A stretch of DNA of 64,000 nt from Fluviicola sp. (lineage in GTDB: Bacteria; Bacteroidota; Bacteroidia; Flavobacteriales_D; Crocinitomicaceae). Below the pieces are notes generated by a model, which ran no database searches, was not told where the DNA came from, and saw only the letters and a list, made by a program, of their open reading frames with translations. Position 1 is the stretch's first letter, and the number at the start of each line of letters is the position of its first letter. Made by a program: the position numbers and the translations under genes. Positions 1-8,326 of the stretch are shown here, piece by piece. The stretch covers positions 1 through 64,000 of the forward strand of contig JADLGD010000224.1 in the NCBI GenBank assembly GCA_020849495.1, read 5' to 3'.

Positions 1-2
1 CA

Positions 3-482
3 TTGATTTTCGTTTCTTGCAAATCAACGCCCGAGTTAACTGAAGACGAGGTTTACACAATCATAAACGAAATAATAGTAGATGACAGTTTGGAAATTGA
101 CAAAGTGTGTTGGAAATTCCAGGAGATCAATTTGACTAGTGAATTGAAAAAAGAATTCACAAAACAAGATCTAAAATTCATCGGTGAACAAAAAAAACTG
201 TATAAGAATATGACAGTTCAACCAAACAAATTGAAATCGTTTAATCGGAGAAAGAAACTATACGAATATTCTACTATTGATTCAATTTGTAATGACGGAT
301 TTTTAACTCACATTTCATTTCCTATAATTTCAGTAGACAGACAAAAAGTTATAATTGAAATTCAATCTTTTTGTAATTGTCAATTAGGTGGATCGGGCTC
401 TAAAAAATTATACGAGAAAAAAAATGGACGTTGGGTTTGTGTGATGAATGAATTTTGGATTAGTCTTAATCAAAAGAAGTAA
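3..482 (+). CDS. Putative lipoprotein, 5' end outside window
   Basis: The frame is already open at the left edge, so the true start lies upstream. The first visible residues read LIFVSCKST, which looks like the end of a lipoprotein signal peptide with the modified cysteine at the sixth visible residue; a start at the visible TTG would leave far too short a signal. The remaining roughly 150 residues are rich in Lys, Glu and Ile and include a cysteine pair (FCNCQLGGSGS). I do not recognise a family. It is probably an envelope lipoprotein. The sequence is AT-rich even for this window. No terminator is visible before the next gene, 97 bp downstream. Confidence 0.6.
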   Translation: MIFVSCKSTPELTEDEVYTIINEIIVDDSLEIDKVCWKFQEINLTSELKKEFTKQDLKFIGEQKKLYKNMTVQPNKLKSFNRRKKLYEYSTIDSICNDGFLTHISFPIISVDRQKVIIEIQSFCNCQLGGSGSKKLYEKKNGRWVCVMNEFWISLNQKK

Positions 483-579
483 AAGCAAAAGCGCAAAAAT
501 GCTTATACTTGTTAGGCGTCTTTGCCTATTGGGGAAACATAATAACCATTCATAAAAAAACCATAACAAACCCATTTAC

Positions 580-1692
580 ATGATACGTCTAGCATTTTAT
601 TTAACACTTCCTTTCATTTTTTCAACCGTTGTAGCGCAATTATCTAATGAATCGATTCATCACCAATTTGATAGCCTCTTCAATTTACATTACGACAAAG
701 GGTTCAACGGGAATGTCCTCTACTCAAAAGGCGAAAAGGTCATTTATACCGGAAATTTTGGAATGACAAAATACGAAGGCGGGGCTCCATTAAATGATTC
801 AACTTTATTCGAATTAGGATCAAACACAAAACAGTTTACCGCACTTGCCATCATGCAATTGGTGGAAAAAGATTCATTCAGTTTGAATTCAGATATCCGA
901 ACCATCCTCCCAGATTTCCCATACCCAGACATTACTGTAGAGCAACTCTTAAGACATCAATCTGGACTTCCAGACTTTATGAAAATTTTCAAGAACAAGA
1001 AGATCTGGAACCGTAAGAATATTGCAGACAATGCCGATGTATATTGTGTTCTAAAAGAACGGAAACCTGAACTTTTGTTTAAGCCAGGAACGAGGTACAC
1101 CTACTCCAATACAGGATATTTGATCCTATGTATGATAATAGAAAAAGTATCAACATTAACTTTCGATGAATACCTGCACAAACATATTTTCGAGCCAGCA
1201 GGTATGGTTCACAGCGCCGTCATTCGAAGAAGATATCAGCCGATCGAAATCCCCAATAATACAGAAGGATATATTAAGATTTCAGGTAAGTATCAAATAA
1301 AAAACACAAACCCTAAATTTTCGTGTACCTATTTAGATGGGGTACAAGGAGACGGGTCTATTTCATCAACATTACTGGACATGAAGTGTTGGATCGATGC
1401 TTTGAGAATGAATGTTTTGATCAGTGAAAAAAGTAAAAACCAGATGTTTTCTCCAAATTCAGTAGCTCCGGGTTATGGATTCGGATTTTTTATTGGAATA
1501 GATGAAAAATGGAAAGACATTATTTATCATGGAGGAAGTTGGGCAGGTTATTTCAGCTGGATGTATTATCAGCGGGATACCGATGAATTTGTTGTCTTAC
1601 TATGTAATAACAGTTATTCTAAAAGCGTTGAGATGTTTATAGCGATGAAAGATATTCTATCAAAATTGCAAAAATCGAATCCATTAAAATAA
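580..1692 (+). CDS. Exported serine hydrolase, beta-lactamase class C family
   Basis: 370 residues of the class C beta-lactamase/penicillin-binding-protein-like fold (Pfam Beta-lactamase, PF00144). An N-terminal hydrophobic signal ends near residue 20 (VVAQ). All three catalytic motifs are present in order and spacing: S81-N-T-K84 (nucleophile and general base), Y175-S-N177, and H317-G-G near the C terminus. Family members include D-aminopeptidases, esterases and peptidoglycan DD-peptidases, so the substrate cannot be told from sequence; beta-lactam resistance is not implied. The protein most likely acts in the periplasm. It stands alone between a lipoprotein gene and a T9SS cargo gene. The ATG at 580 is the natural start because it directly precedes the signal peptide. 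Confidence 0.9.
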   Translation: MIRLAFYLTLPFIFSTVVAQLSNESIHHQFDSLFNLHYDKGFNGNVLYSKGEKVIYTGNFGMTKYEGGAPLNDSTLFELGSNTKQFTALAIMQLVEKDSFSLNSDIRTILPDFPYPDITVEQLLRHQSGLPDFMKIFKNKKIWNRKNIADNADVYCVLKERKPELLFKPGTRYTYSNTGYLILCMIIEKVSTLTFDEYLHKHIFEPAGMVHSAVIRRRYQPIEIPNNTEGYIKISGKYQIKNTNPKFSCTYLDGVQGDGSISSTLLDMKCWIDALRMNVLISEKSKNQMFSPNSVAPGYGFGFFIGIDEKWKDIIYHGGSWAGYFSWMYYQRDTDEFVVLLCNNSYSKSVEMFIAMKDILSKLQKSNPLK

Positions 1693-1964
1693 TACTTTAA
1701 ATGAGTAAACCTGTGAAAAGACTATTTTTAAGCCCATTTGCTAATTTTGATAACCGTTAATCAACATTCATAAACAAACGTTACAAAACGCGTTTGGTAA
1801 TGGACATGCCTATTGAAACATTCGCGTTTAGATTCCACTTACTCACATTCTCGGTCACTACCTTTCATAAACCTGCATGGTTTTATTGTTATCTTTACTA
1901 GCGAATTCTTCATAACAGTTGATTCATTATGCGAAGAATTACAGTTACTTTTTGAATCTATCCC
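1693..1964. other. 272-bp intergenic region, weak promoter candidate
   Basis: No open frame, tRNA or clear hairpin is seen. TATCTTTA at about 1890-1897 resembles the Bacteroidota -7 element TAnnTTTG with one mismatch and lies about 70 bp before the next start codon. No matching -33 element is evident. Confidence 0.3.
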
Positions 1965-3347
1965 ATGAAAATCAGCATTCATCTTTTTCTCCTTTTATTT
2001 GTAGCTTTCAGTGCGAACAATTTTGCACAAGTCATTCATACAACTCATTGGTATTTTGGCAACAATGCTGGACTTGATTTTTCATCTGGAAGTCCCGTTC
2101 CTATTGGTTCATCAGGCATGAGAACAGATGAAGGAAGTGCTTCATTTTCGGATGAAAACGGTAATTTATTGTTTTATTCGAATGGCATCGCTGTTTCAAA
2201 TGACATTGCAGGTGTTTGGAATCGCAACCATCAGCTAATGCCCAATGGTGATTTAACCGATACAACAGGTTATGGCACACCCATGCAATCTTCTATTGTT
2301 GTCCCTGTTCCTGGATCTACAAGCAATTATTACTTGTTCACATTGGATGGATATGAAAATTATTCCAATGCAAACTACAAAGGATTGTGTTACACTATCA
2401 TCGATATGTCATTGGACAATGGTTTAGGTGACGTAACAGAAAAAGCTGTTCCAATTGCTACAACAGCAACGCCTTTTTTATGTGAACAAATGGCTGTAAC
2501 CAAACATGCAAACGGAATAGATTATTGGTTAGTTGTTCACGAAAGCAATTACATCAATCAAAATTCCAATAAGTTCATCCTTTTTTTGATCTCTGAAAAT
2601 GATATCAGTGCACCCATGATACAAAACATCGGAATGGATGATTCACCTGGCATGCAAAGTACCATGCAAATTTCATCCAATGGAAGCAAATTGGCATTTA
2701 ATTGGGAAATTTTTGATTTCAACAATGCTACTGGTGTTCTTTCGAACCCTATACAAGTTGGAGGTTCTTGGGGTTACCGCGAATTTTCAAGAAATGGTCG
2801 CTTTTTGTATGTATCTTCTTGGAGCAATGGTTTGTATCAATTCGATTTACAAGCGTCCAATATTCCAGCAAGCCTTTATCAAGTTTCCGATTATGATCGT
2901 TTTGGTCAAATTCAAATTGGTCCAGATGGTAAGATTTATGTTGCTATGGATTTTATCAATGGTGCGTTTCAACCTTATTTATCGGTTATTCATCAACCCA
3001 ATTTAGCTGGAGCAGCAAGTAATTTTGAGATGAATGCCATCACATTAACCAACGCTACATCCATTTTAGGTCTTCCGAATTTCATCGATTATATTCCACC
3101 CAGTACTGCAAGTATAGCCGATCAATCAATCGAACCAGAGATTGTGGTATTCCCAAATCCTGCAACAGATGATGTAAAGGTGTATTTTGAATCACCAAGC
3201 ACAGTAAAAGTTTTCTCGATTGCAGGTAAATTAATTGCTGAATTTGAAGCTACAACTCAGCTTGATTTGGATGTTTCCAACTACTCAAAAGGAATGTATT
3301 ATTTGTGTATCAACGGAACAAAAACGGTACGCTTTGTAAAAGAGTAA
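1965..3347 (+). CDS. T9SS-secreted beta-propeller-like protein
   Basis: 460 residues. A signal peptide covers residues 1 to about 21 (cleavage after NNFAQ). The mature part opens with HWYFGNNAGLDFSSG and contains SFSDENGNLLFYSNG, wording typical of large Bacteroidota surface proteins predicted to form WD40-like propellers. From about residue 388 the C terminus is a type A T9SS sorting domain: VVFPNPATDDV, then VKVFSIAGKL, then YSKGMYYL, ending at a short basic tail. Such proteins cross the outer membrane through T9SS, after which the C-terminal domain is removed or attached to lipopolysaccharide. The specific role is unknown. The next gene starts 35 bp downstream and could be co-transcribed. 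Confidence 0.85.
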   Translation: MKISIHLFLLLFVAFSANNFAQVIHTTHWYFGNNAGLDFSSGSPVPIGSSGMRTDEGSASFSDENGNLLFYSNGIAVSNDIAGVWNRNHQLMPNGDLTDTTGYGTPMQSSIVVPVPGSTSNYYLFTLDGYENYSNANYKGLCYTIIDMSLDNGLGDVTEKAVPIATTATPFLCEQMAVTKHANGIDYWLVVHESNYINQNSNKFILFLISENDISAPMIQNIGMDDSPGMQSTMQISSNGSKLAFNWEIFDFNNATGVLSNPIQVGGSWGYREFSRNGRFLYVSSWSNGLYQFDLQASNIPASLYQVSDYDRFGQIQIGPDGKIYVAMDFINGAFQPYLSVIHQPNLAGAASNFEMNAITLTNATSILGLPNFIDYIPPSTASIADQSIEPEIVVFPNPATDDVKVYFESPSTVKVFSIAGKLIAEFEATTQLDLDVSNYSKGMYYLCINGTKTVRFVKE

Positions 3348-3382
3348 TTTCATTAGATTTTAAAATACAATCAACTCAACAC

Positions 3383-3919
3383 ATGTCAACAACAAACACC
3401 CTAGCAATTGTAGATTCATTCCAAGAGGATCTAAAAATTGTGAAAGCATTGGTTTATGATATAGGTGGTTTTGTTTTGACTAACTTAAAATGGAATACTG
3501 AAAGTAAGGAATACGCTGCTTGTTCATTTGAACTCAATGGAAAGAAAATTCAACACCGAGTTTCTAAAATTACTCCTACAAAAACGGGACAGTTTGTGAG
3601 CATTTGGAAAAGAAACAGTGACGGGATAACAGCGCCGTATGACATTTCAGACAACATTGATTATATGGTAATCACCTCGAAAAATGGCGACAACTTCGGT
3701 CAGTTCATTTTTCCAATAGCTGTTTTGGCCGATAAAGGAATAATCAGCAGAAACGGAAAAGAAGGAAAACGTGGAATAAGAGTTTACCCGCCTTGGGACA
3801 TTGCTACAAATAAACAAGCTGAGAAAACACAAAACTGGCAAACCAACTATTTTTTGACCATCAAGAAAGACAAGTCAAGCGATCTTGATTTGGCAACGCA
3901 ATTATTTAATAAAAAATAA
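3383..3919 (+). CDS. MepB-like protein
   Basis: 178 residues resembling the MepB family (PF08877), named after the third gene of the Staphylococcus mepRAB multidrug locus; its biochemical function is not established. Supporting features seen here are the conserved stretches ITPTKTGQFVSIWKR, FGQFIFP and RVYPPWD, followed by KTQNWQTNYF. There is no signal peptide, so it is cytoplasmic. The frame is open further upstream, but that extension overlaps the preceding gene and does not match the family, so the ATG at 3383 is chosen. No mepA-type transporter or mepR-type regulator lies nearby, so the name reflects homology only. Confidence 0.75.
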   Translation: MSTTNTLAIVDSFQEDLKIVKALVYDIGGFVLTNLKWNTESKEYAACSFELNGKKIQHRVSKITPTKTGQFVSIWKRNSDGITAPYDISDNIDYMVITSKNGDNFGQFIFPIAVLADKGIISRNGKEGKRGIRVYPPWDIATNKQAEKTQNWQTNYFLTIKKDKSSDLDLATQLFNKK

Positions 3920-4001
3920 TTAAGCTTAAAAAGAACCTTCCTCCTTAAAATTTCATGAAACGGAAAAATGTCGGTATCTTTCTACTTCCCTTTTGTGAAA
4001 A

Positions 4002-5945
4002 ATGACAACTATCAAAAAAATCGAAACCCTATTAGGGATTACATTGGAAGAAAAACGCTATGGAAACGATTATGATGCCAATCAAAAAAACACCTATTCT
4101 GGTTCAGAAGAGCATGTAGATCGTTTGCATCTCGACGATGTCAACATTGAAAGTTTAATTGATTTGGCTGCGTTGACGGGTGAATTGAGTGCATTAACAC
4201 TCGTAAATACTATTATTCCAAACTTTTCGGATCTTCTTGCTTTTAATCCTTATTACTTGACCTTGGATGGTGTAACGATCAAAAACACCGATTGCAAAAC
4301 AAAAGGGACACTTCCATGGCATTTAAAACTGAACAACATGCAATTTGATGCAAGAGCTTTGGATTGCTTTGAACAAAGTTCAAAAAGAGGTTTTCGCCAA
4401 GTGGATGTGCGAAATTGTCACATCGAAAACATTCAATTCATCAGTGCGATGCAACAAGTTTCGTATTTGATACTGGACAAAATCACCTTTAGCTACACAC
4501 CATTGGAAGTGGAACGACGCAGTGGAATTTACCGTATGAGTGTCTATCATTCAAAATTGGAACATGTTTCCTTTCTTCCTTTCAAAAAAGACCTATCGCA
4601 TATTCAGTTTGGAAGTTGTAAAATTGAAAGCTTAGCTGGTCTCGAGGATTTTCCAAAACTTGAAGGCATAACCATCAGTACGGACACACAAGTCAAGGAC
4701 AAAAGTATCCTTCCAAACAAACATGGTAGAAAGATTCATGGTGGTATTTTTCATGTCAAAAAACCCTTTGATTTGGAGAATTTGCTTCCTTTAAAAAACT
4801 ACATCACCAGTTTTGGAATAGATGATTTTAAAAGCAATAAACTTCCGCATTTGAACCAATTCAAACGGATAAAAGAACTCCATTTCAGTGGAGGAAAAGT
4901 GAACTTGGAAGTATTTTTACCACTTGCAAGTCAAATCAAAACGTTGGTTATTGATCGGGCCATTTTTTACAATCATGCCTGTTTATCCCAATTCAAAAAA
5001 CTTACTTCTTTTCAATTGAAAAACTTCTCGAAAGGGAAAAAAGCACTGCAAAGTTTTGAACGAATTCTTCCTCTCAAAAAGCAATTGAAGGAATTGGAAA
5101 TTTATGATTCAAAAAAGATAAAAGACATCCATTTGTTGAAAGCTTTCAAATCATTGGAGAGTATAAAATTGAATGACCTTTCGTTCAACGATGCACAAAA
5201 CCTCTTGGAAATCAAACAATTGAAAAAACTAAAATTGTGTGTTGATTACAAGAAAAACAAAGTATTGAAATTGGGGCAGCTCACACAATTGGAATACCTC
5301 ATTATCGATACTAAAACACGTTTTACTGGCTTGCAACAATTGCATCAATTGAAATCCCTTGAACTGGGCTCTGATTTCACGGAAGCAAAGGTGAATTTGA
5401 GCAAATTACCGCGTTTGAAACGATTGGAACGTTTGAAGATAACCAATTACAATCAAAAGATCAATGGGTTTAAACAATTTCCACGTTTAAAATATTTGTA
5501 TATCAAAGGTTGTCCCGACTTAAAATTGAAAACTTTAATGCAACTAGAAGTTCTTGATTTGGACAATTCCTCAATCAAGGATTTGAGTAAAATAGAAACG
5601 CAACCTAAATTAAAAAAACTGAATCTTTCCAGTCAAGTGAGTCTTCAACATTTAAAAGGAATCGACCGTTTTCCCAACCTAAGAATATTGGATTTAATGG
5701 AATCAACAGTAGAAGACATTTCTGCACTAGAAGCCACGAAAAAATTGGAAATTTTGGATTTGTATTATACGTCTGTAAAAGACGTAAAAGTCATCAATAC
5801 TTTACCGAACATGAAAGAAATTAATTTGGCTACTCGATCTGGAAGTGATTTGGAAAATCAACTGGACCGCCCCGAAATTGCTGTTTATGTTGGATTACCC
5901 ACTAAATACCTTTCCATTTGGAAGGAAGACGAGTTTGGTATTTAA
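4002..5945 (+). CDS. Cytosolic leucine-rich-repeat protein
   Basis: 647 residues with irregular leucine-rich repeats from about residue 40 to the end, most regular in the last third (for example LKKLNLSSQVSLQHLKGI and LRILDLMESTVEDISAL), with a period near 20 to 23 residues. No signal peptide, membrane segment or T9SS sorting domain is present, so it should remain in the cytoplasm, unlike many LRR proteins of this phylum. It is lysine-rich. LRRs bind proteins; no enzymatic domain is visible and the partner is unknown. TATCTTTC at 3975-3982, about 20 bp before the ATG, resembles the -7 element TAnnTTTG. The gene stands alone and its closest family is not recognised. Confidence 0.75.
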   Translation: MTTIKKIETLLGITLEEKRYGNDYDANQKNTYSGSEEHVDRLHLDDVNIESLIDLAALTGELSALTLVNTIIPNFSDLLAFNPYYLTLDGVTIKNTDCKTKGTLPWHLKLNNMQFDARALDCFEQSSKRGFRQVDVRNCHIENIQFISAMQQVSYLILDKITFSYTPLEVERRSGIYRMSVYHSKLEHVSFLPFKKDLSHIQFGSCKIESLAGLEDFPKLEGITISTDTQVKDKSILPNKHGRKIHGGIFHVKKPFDLENLLPLKNYITSFGIDDFKSNKLPHLNQFKRIKELHFSGGKVNLEVFLPLASQIKTLVIDRAIFYNHACLSQFKKLTSFQLKNFSKGKKALQSFERILPLKKQLKELEIYDSKKIKDIHLLKAFKSLESIKLNDLSFNDAQNLLEIKQLKKLKLCVDYKKNKVLKLGQLTQLEYLIIDTKTRFTGLQQLHQLKSLELGSDFTEAKVNLSKLPRLKRLERLKITNYNQKINGFKQFPRLKYLYIKGCPDLKLKTLMQLEVLDLDNSSIKDLSKIETQPKLKKLNLSSQVSLQHLKGIDRFPNLRILDLMESTVEDISALEATKKLEILDLYYTSVKDVKVINTLPNMKEINLATRSGSDLENQLDRPEIAVYVGLPTKYLSIWKEDEFGI

Positions 5946-6119
5946 GGGAAGCAGCTTATTCCATTAAACACACATGAAAGAAACGATTGTACTAGAGCGA
6001 AAGAATGGACTACTTTAATCAAAAAGCTTAAATTCATCTCACAATCTTTTTTTTCAAAACCATGTAACTTTTTAGACCTTTGTCAAACTTACCTATTAGA
6101 AGGCTAAGAACACCCATCA

Positions 6120-6644
6120 ATGACGGAGAAACAACAAGCATTTTTACAACTTTACGAACCCATTCACAATCGGTTTGAGCGTTTCTGCAGGGCGCGTGTG
6201 TACGGCGACATGGATTTCCGGGATTTGATCAATGATACTTTGCTTGTTGCTTTTGAAAAGTTTGAAACGCTGCGTTCGCAACAAGCATTTCTATCGTTTT
6301 TGTGTGGGATCAGCATTCGCTTAATAGGAAATCATCATCAAAAGAAGAAAACGTCGCGCTTTCAAACTTCAGATGCCGTCTTGGACATCCTGGATGTGAA
6401 TGCGAATCCGCAAGAATCAGCTGATGTGCATTATTTACACCGCGCTTTGGCTCAGTTGCCAGAGGAACAACGCGAATGCATCATTTTGTTTGAAATTGTA
6501 GGATTTAGCATCAAAGAAATCGTAGAAATACAAGGTGCCAGTGAGTCGGCCGTGAAACAGCGCTTGAAACGCGGTCGCGAAAAACTCACCGACATCCTCA
6601 CCTTCGAGGCAGTAGTAACAACAGGAGAACAAGATCATGGATAA
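6120..6644 (+). CDS. ECF-type RNA polymerase sigma factor
   Basis: 174 residues with the two-domain layout of extracytoplasmic-function sigma factors. Region 2 (about residues 8-75) binds core polymerase and the -10 element. Region 4 (about 105-155) carries the helix-turn-helix LPEEQRECIILFEIVGFS...ASESAVKQRLKRGREKL. Region 2 is less canonical than in the two other sigma factors of this window (DFRDLINDTLLVAFEKFETL instead of the usual EDxxQ). The last 8 bp overlap the next gene, which encodes a membrane protein with an extracytoplasmic sensor-like domain, the usual layout of a sigma/anti-sigma pair. It should therefore be held inactive at the membrane until a signal is sensed. The target promoters are unknown. 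Confidence 0.9.
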   Translation: MTEKQQAFLQLYEPIHNRFERFCRARVYGDMDFRDLINDTLLVAFEKFETLRSQQAFLSFLCGISIRLIGNHHQKKKTSRFQTSDAVLDILDVNANPQESADVHYLHRALAQLPEEQRECIILFEIVGFSIKEIVEIQGASESAVKQRLKRGREKLTDILTFEAVVTTGEQDHG

Positions 6645-8019
6645 GTTGAACAACATAGACGCTTTCTTTCGTGCAGCACGTGAACAACAAGCTGTGCACT
6701 CTTTTGATGCAGCCAAAGCACAATTCATCGCTTCAAGCATGCAGTTGGCTGAAAACGATCCTATGAAAAAGCACCATTCACTTTCACTAAAAAAATGGAT
6801 CATGGCATTTACAGCAATCACATCAATCATTGTAGCACTTAGTTGGATGAACTTCTCTCCTACTACTGTGCAAAAAGAACCAACTCGACCTTCTATTGCT
6901 AAGCAACAAAGCAGTAGCAATACTTCCCCTCAGCAACAAGCCTCAACGCACACTGTTTCCCTATCAAAATCAAGTAAATCGAAGGTTAATTCCGCTTTTA
7001 CTCCCATAATGGATGTTTTGACATTGGAAAATGCTGTAATTGATGAAACACCGGTTTTCAAAGCATTATCTGAGAACCCACCATTCGAAAAACAGCTCAT
7101 TCCAGCATCCCTTTTCTCAGACGAAGAGCCTTTACCAAAGTTGACCGAAAAAGAAATTGCTTTTGCAGAAAAAACAAAGAAACAGTTGCTGAAAGCATTG
7201 AACAAACGCGACAAAAAAGAATGGGCGTACATTCCAGCAGGATCTTTTCGTTTTCAAGACACGATCGTTTCCGTTCAATCGTTCTTCATGCTGAAAACAG
7301 AAGTCACGAATGCGCAGTACTTGGCTTTCATTTATGATTTAATCATTCAGAACAAGAAAGAAGCCTTCTACAAAGCAAAACCGGATCAGAAACAATGGAA
7401 CACGCATTTCAAATCGAGCATGGAACCCTTTGTAACGCATTATTTTTCCCATCCTGCTTACGCAAATTTCCCCGTGGTGAATGTGAGTCAAGAAGGCGCC
7501 GAATTGTTTTGTCAATGGATCAATGATGAATACAAAAAAATGTATCCAAAAACAGAGAATGCGATCAACCCTGTTCGTTTACCACTATACGCAGAATGGG
7601 GAATGGCAGCGAGCTGTAGAGGAAAATACACCAAGTATCCTTGGACAGGAGAAAGCGTAAAAAATGAAGACGGCTTGGTGCAAGCAAATTTTGTACGCAC
7701 CGATTTACCACCAGTTGCAGATGAAGCATCATCCGATCACGACTTAACAGCACCCGCAAAATCCTACTGGCCAAATGATTTTGGGATTTACAATTTAGCT
7801 GGAAACGTGGCAGAAATGGTTGTAGAAAACACCATCCAACGCGGAATGGTAGCGGTTCCTCAAGACAAAAAATCGGTACGAACCGTTGGAGGAAGTTATG
7901 AGAAATCAGCTGAATACTTGGAAATTGGGGCGAAGGATCCATATGAAGGGAAAGTGAAGGCTTGTCCGGCGATTGGTTTCCGCATTGTGATGACGCATTT
8001 GGGTCCGAATTTGAGGTAG
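6637..8019 (+). CDS. Membrane protein with periplasmic FGE-sulfatase (SUMF1) domain, probable anti-sigma factor
   Basis: 460 residues. A cytoplasmic N terminus of about 50 residues is followed by one membrane helix (about 53-71, WIMAFTAITSIIVALSW), a low-complexity Ser/Gln/Thr linker, and a formylglycine-generating-enzyme-type domain (PF03781) from about residue 194 to the end. Seen motifs are YIPAGSFRF, KTEVTNAQYLAF, LPLYAEWGMAA, GIYNLAGNVAEMV, VGGSYEKS and PAIGFRIV. SUMF1-type domains in this phylum often act as non-enzymatic binding or structural modules (for example GldJ and GldK). The 8-bp overlap with the sigma-factor gene and the type II topology suggest that the N terminus sequesters the sigma factor while the SUMF1 part senses something in the periplasm. 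The anti-sigma role is inference; no canonical zinc-binding anti-sigma motif is visible. Confidence 0.75.
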   Translation: MDKLNNIDAFFRAAREQQAVHSFDAAKAQFIASSMQLAENDPMKKHHSLSLKKWIMAFTAITSIIVALSWMNFSPTTVQKEPTRPSIAKQQSSSNTSPQQQASTHTVSLSKSSKSKVNSAFTPIMDVLTLENAVIDETPVFKALSENPPFEKQLIPASLFSDEEPLPKLTEKEIAFAEKTKKQLLKALNKRDKKEWAYIPAGSFRFQDTIVSVQSFFMLKTEVTNAQYLAFIYDLIIQNKKEAFYKAKPDQKQWNTHFKSSMEPFVTHYFSHPAYANFPVVNVSQEGAELFCQWINDEYKKMYPKTENAINPVRLPLYAEWGMAASCRGKYTKYPWTGESVKNEDGLVQANFVRTDLPPVADEASSDHDLTAPAKSYWPNDFGIYNLAGNVAEMVVENTIQRGMVAVPQDKKSVRTVGGSYEKSAEYLEIGAKDPYEGKVKACPAIGFRIVMTHLGPNLR

Positions 8020-8138
8020 AGAATTCATCTTGACAGAGGGATTCGTTTGCTGACTGAGGCTCTCGAAGTCAGCTCTCAAACCCCGACAAATCCTAGGGAT
8101 TTAATAATATTGTTAAATTGTTTTTTTTTAGAAAATTG

Positions 8139-8224
8139 AACTTCGCAATATCCCGAAGTTGCAAAGTATAGAATTTACGATTTTGCTTTTTCGAGAAATT
8201 TAAACTTCGCAATATTGCGAAGTT
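8139..8224. repeat. Two copies of a 22-bp palindrome
   Basis: The second copy (8203-8224) is a perfect palindrome with half-site AACTTCGCAAT. The first (8139-8160) is the same sequence with two changes in the right arm (cCC for TGC before GAAGTT). Similarity extends a few bases each side (GAAA before, TGC after), so the units look like a duplicated element of about 45 bp with a 64-bp period. They sit between two gene 3' ends, where a transcription-factor operator is unlikely. A repetitive extragenic palindrome or an RNA hairpin is more plausible. Confidence 0.75.
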
Positions 8225-8270
8225 GCGAAATAGCAAATCATCGAAATTCCCAACCCAACCAACTTGAAAA

Positions 8271-8305
8271 AAAAAAAACGGCGCTCCCTTTTGGAAAGCG
8301 CCGTT
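8271..8305 (-). terminator. Rho-independent terminator of the fumarase gene
   Basis: Stem AACGGCGCT (8277-8285) pairs with AGCGCCGTT (8297-8305). On the minus strand it is followed by a run of U, seen as A on the plus strand before 8277. It lies 22 bp after the fumarase stop codon. Confidence 0.85.
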
Positions 8306-8326
8306 CGTTTATTTTAAAGCTTTTAA

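Larger units (their letters stand above)
8020..8326. other. 307-bp convergent intergenic region with palindromes
   Basis: This lies between the ends of two converging genes. It contains a GCTGACT/AGTCAGC hairpin at 8049-8073, a small AAATCC/GGATTT hairpin near 8089-8102, the two copies of a 22-bp palindrome annotated separately, and the fumarase terminator. No open frame or RNA gene is seen. Confidence 0.6.

Noticed and set aside
3305-3382. Longer start for the MepB-like gene
   Set aside because: The extension overlaps the end of the T9SS gene and is not part of the family.
6435-6920. 161-codon open frame opposite the first sigma factor and its partner
   Set aside because: Both plus-strand genes are well supported; the antisense frame has a composition typical of a shadow.
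6637-8019. Gliding lipoprotein GldJ or GldK
   Set aside because: The SUMF1 domain is shared, but the protein has a membrane helix after a cytoplasmic N terminus, no lipobox, and is coupled to a sigma factor.
8139-8224. Transcription-factor operator pair
   Set aside because: Both copies lie between two gene 3' ends, far from any start codon, so a regulatory operator is unlikely.
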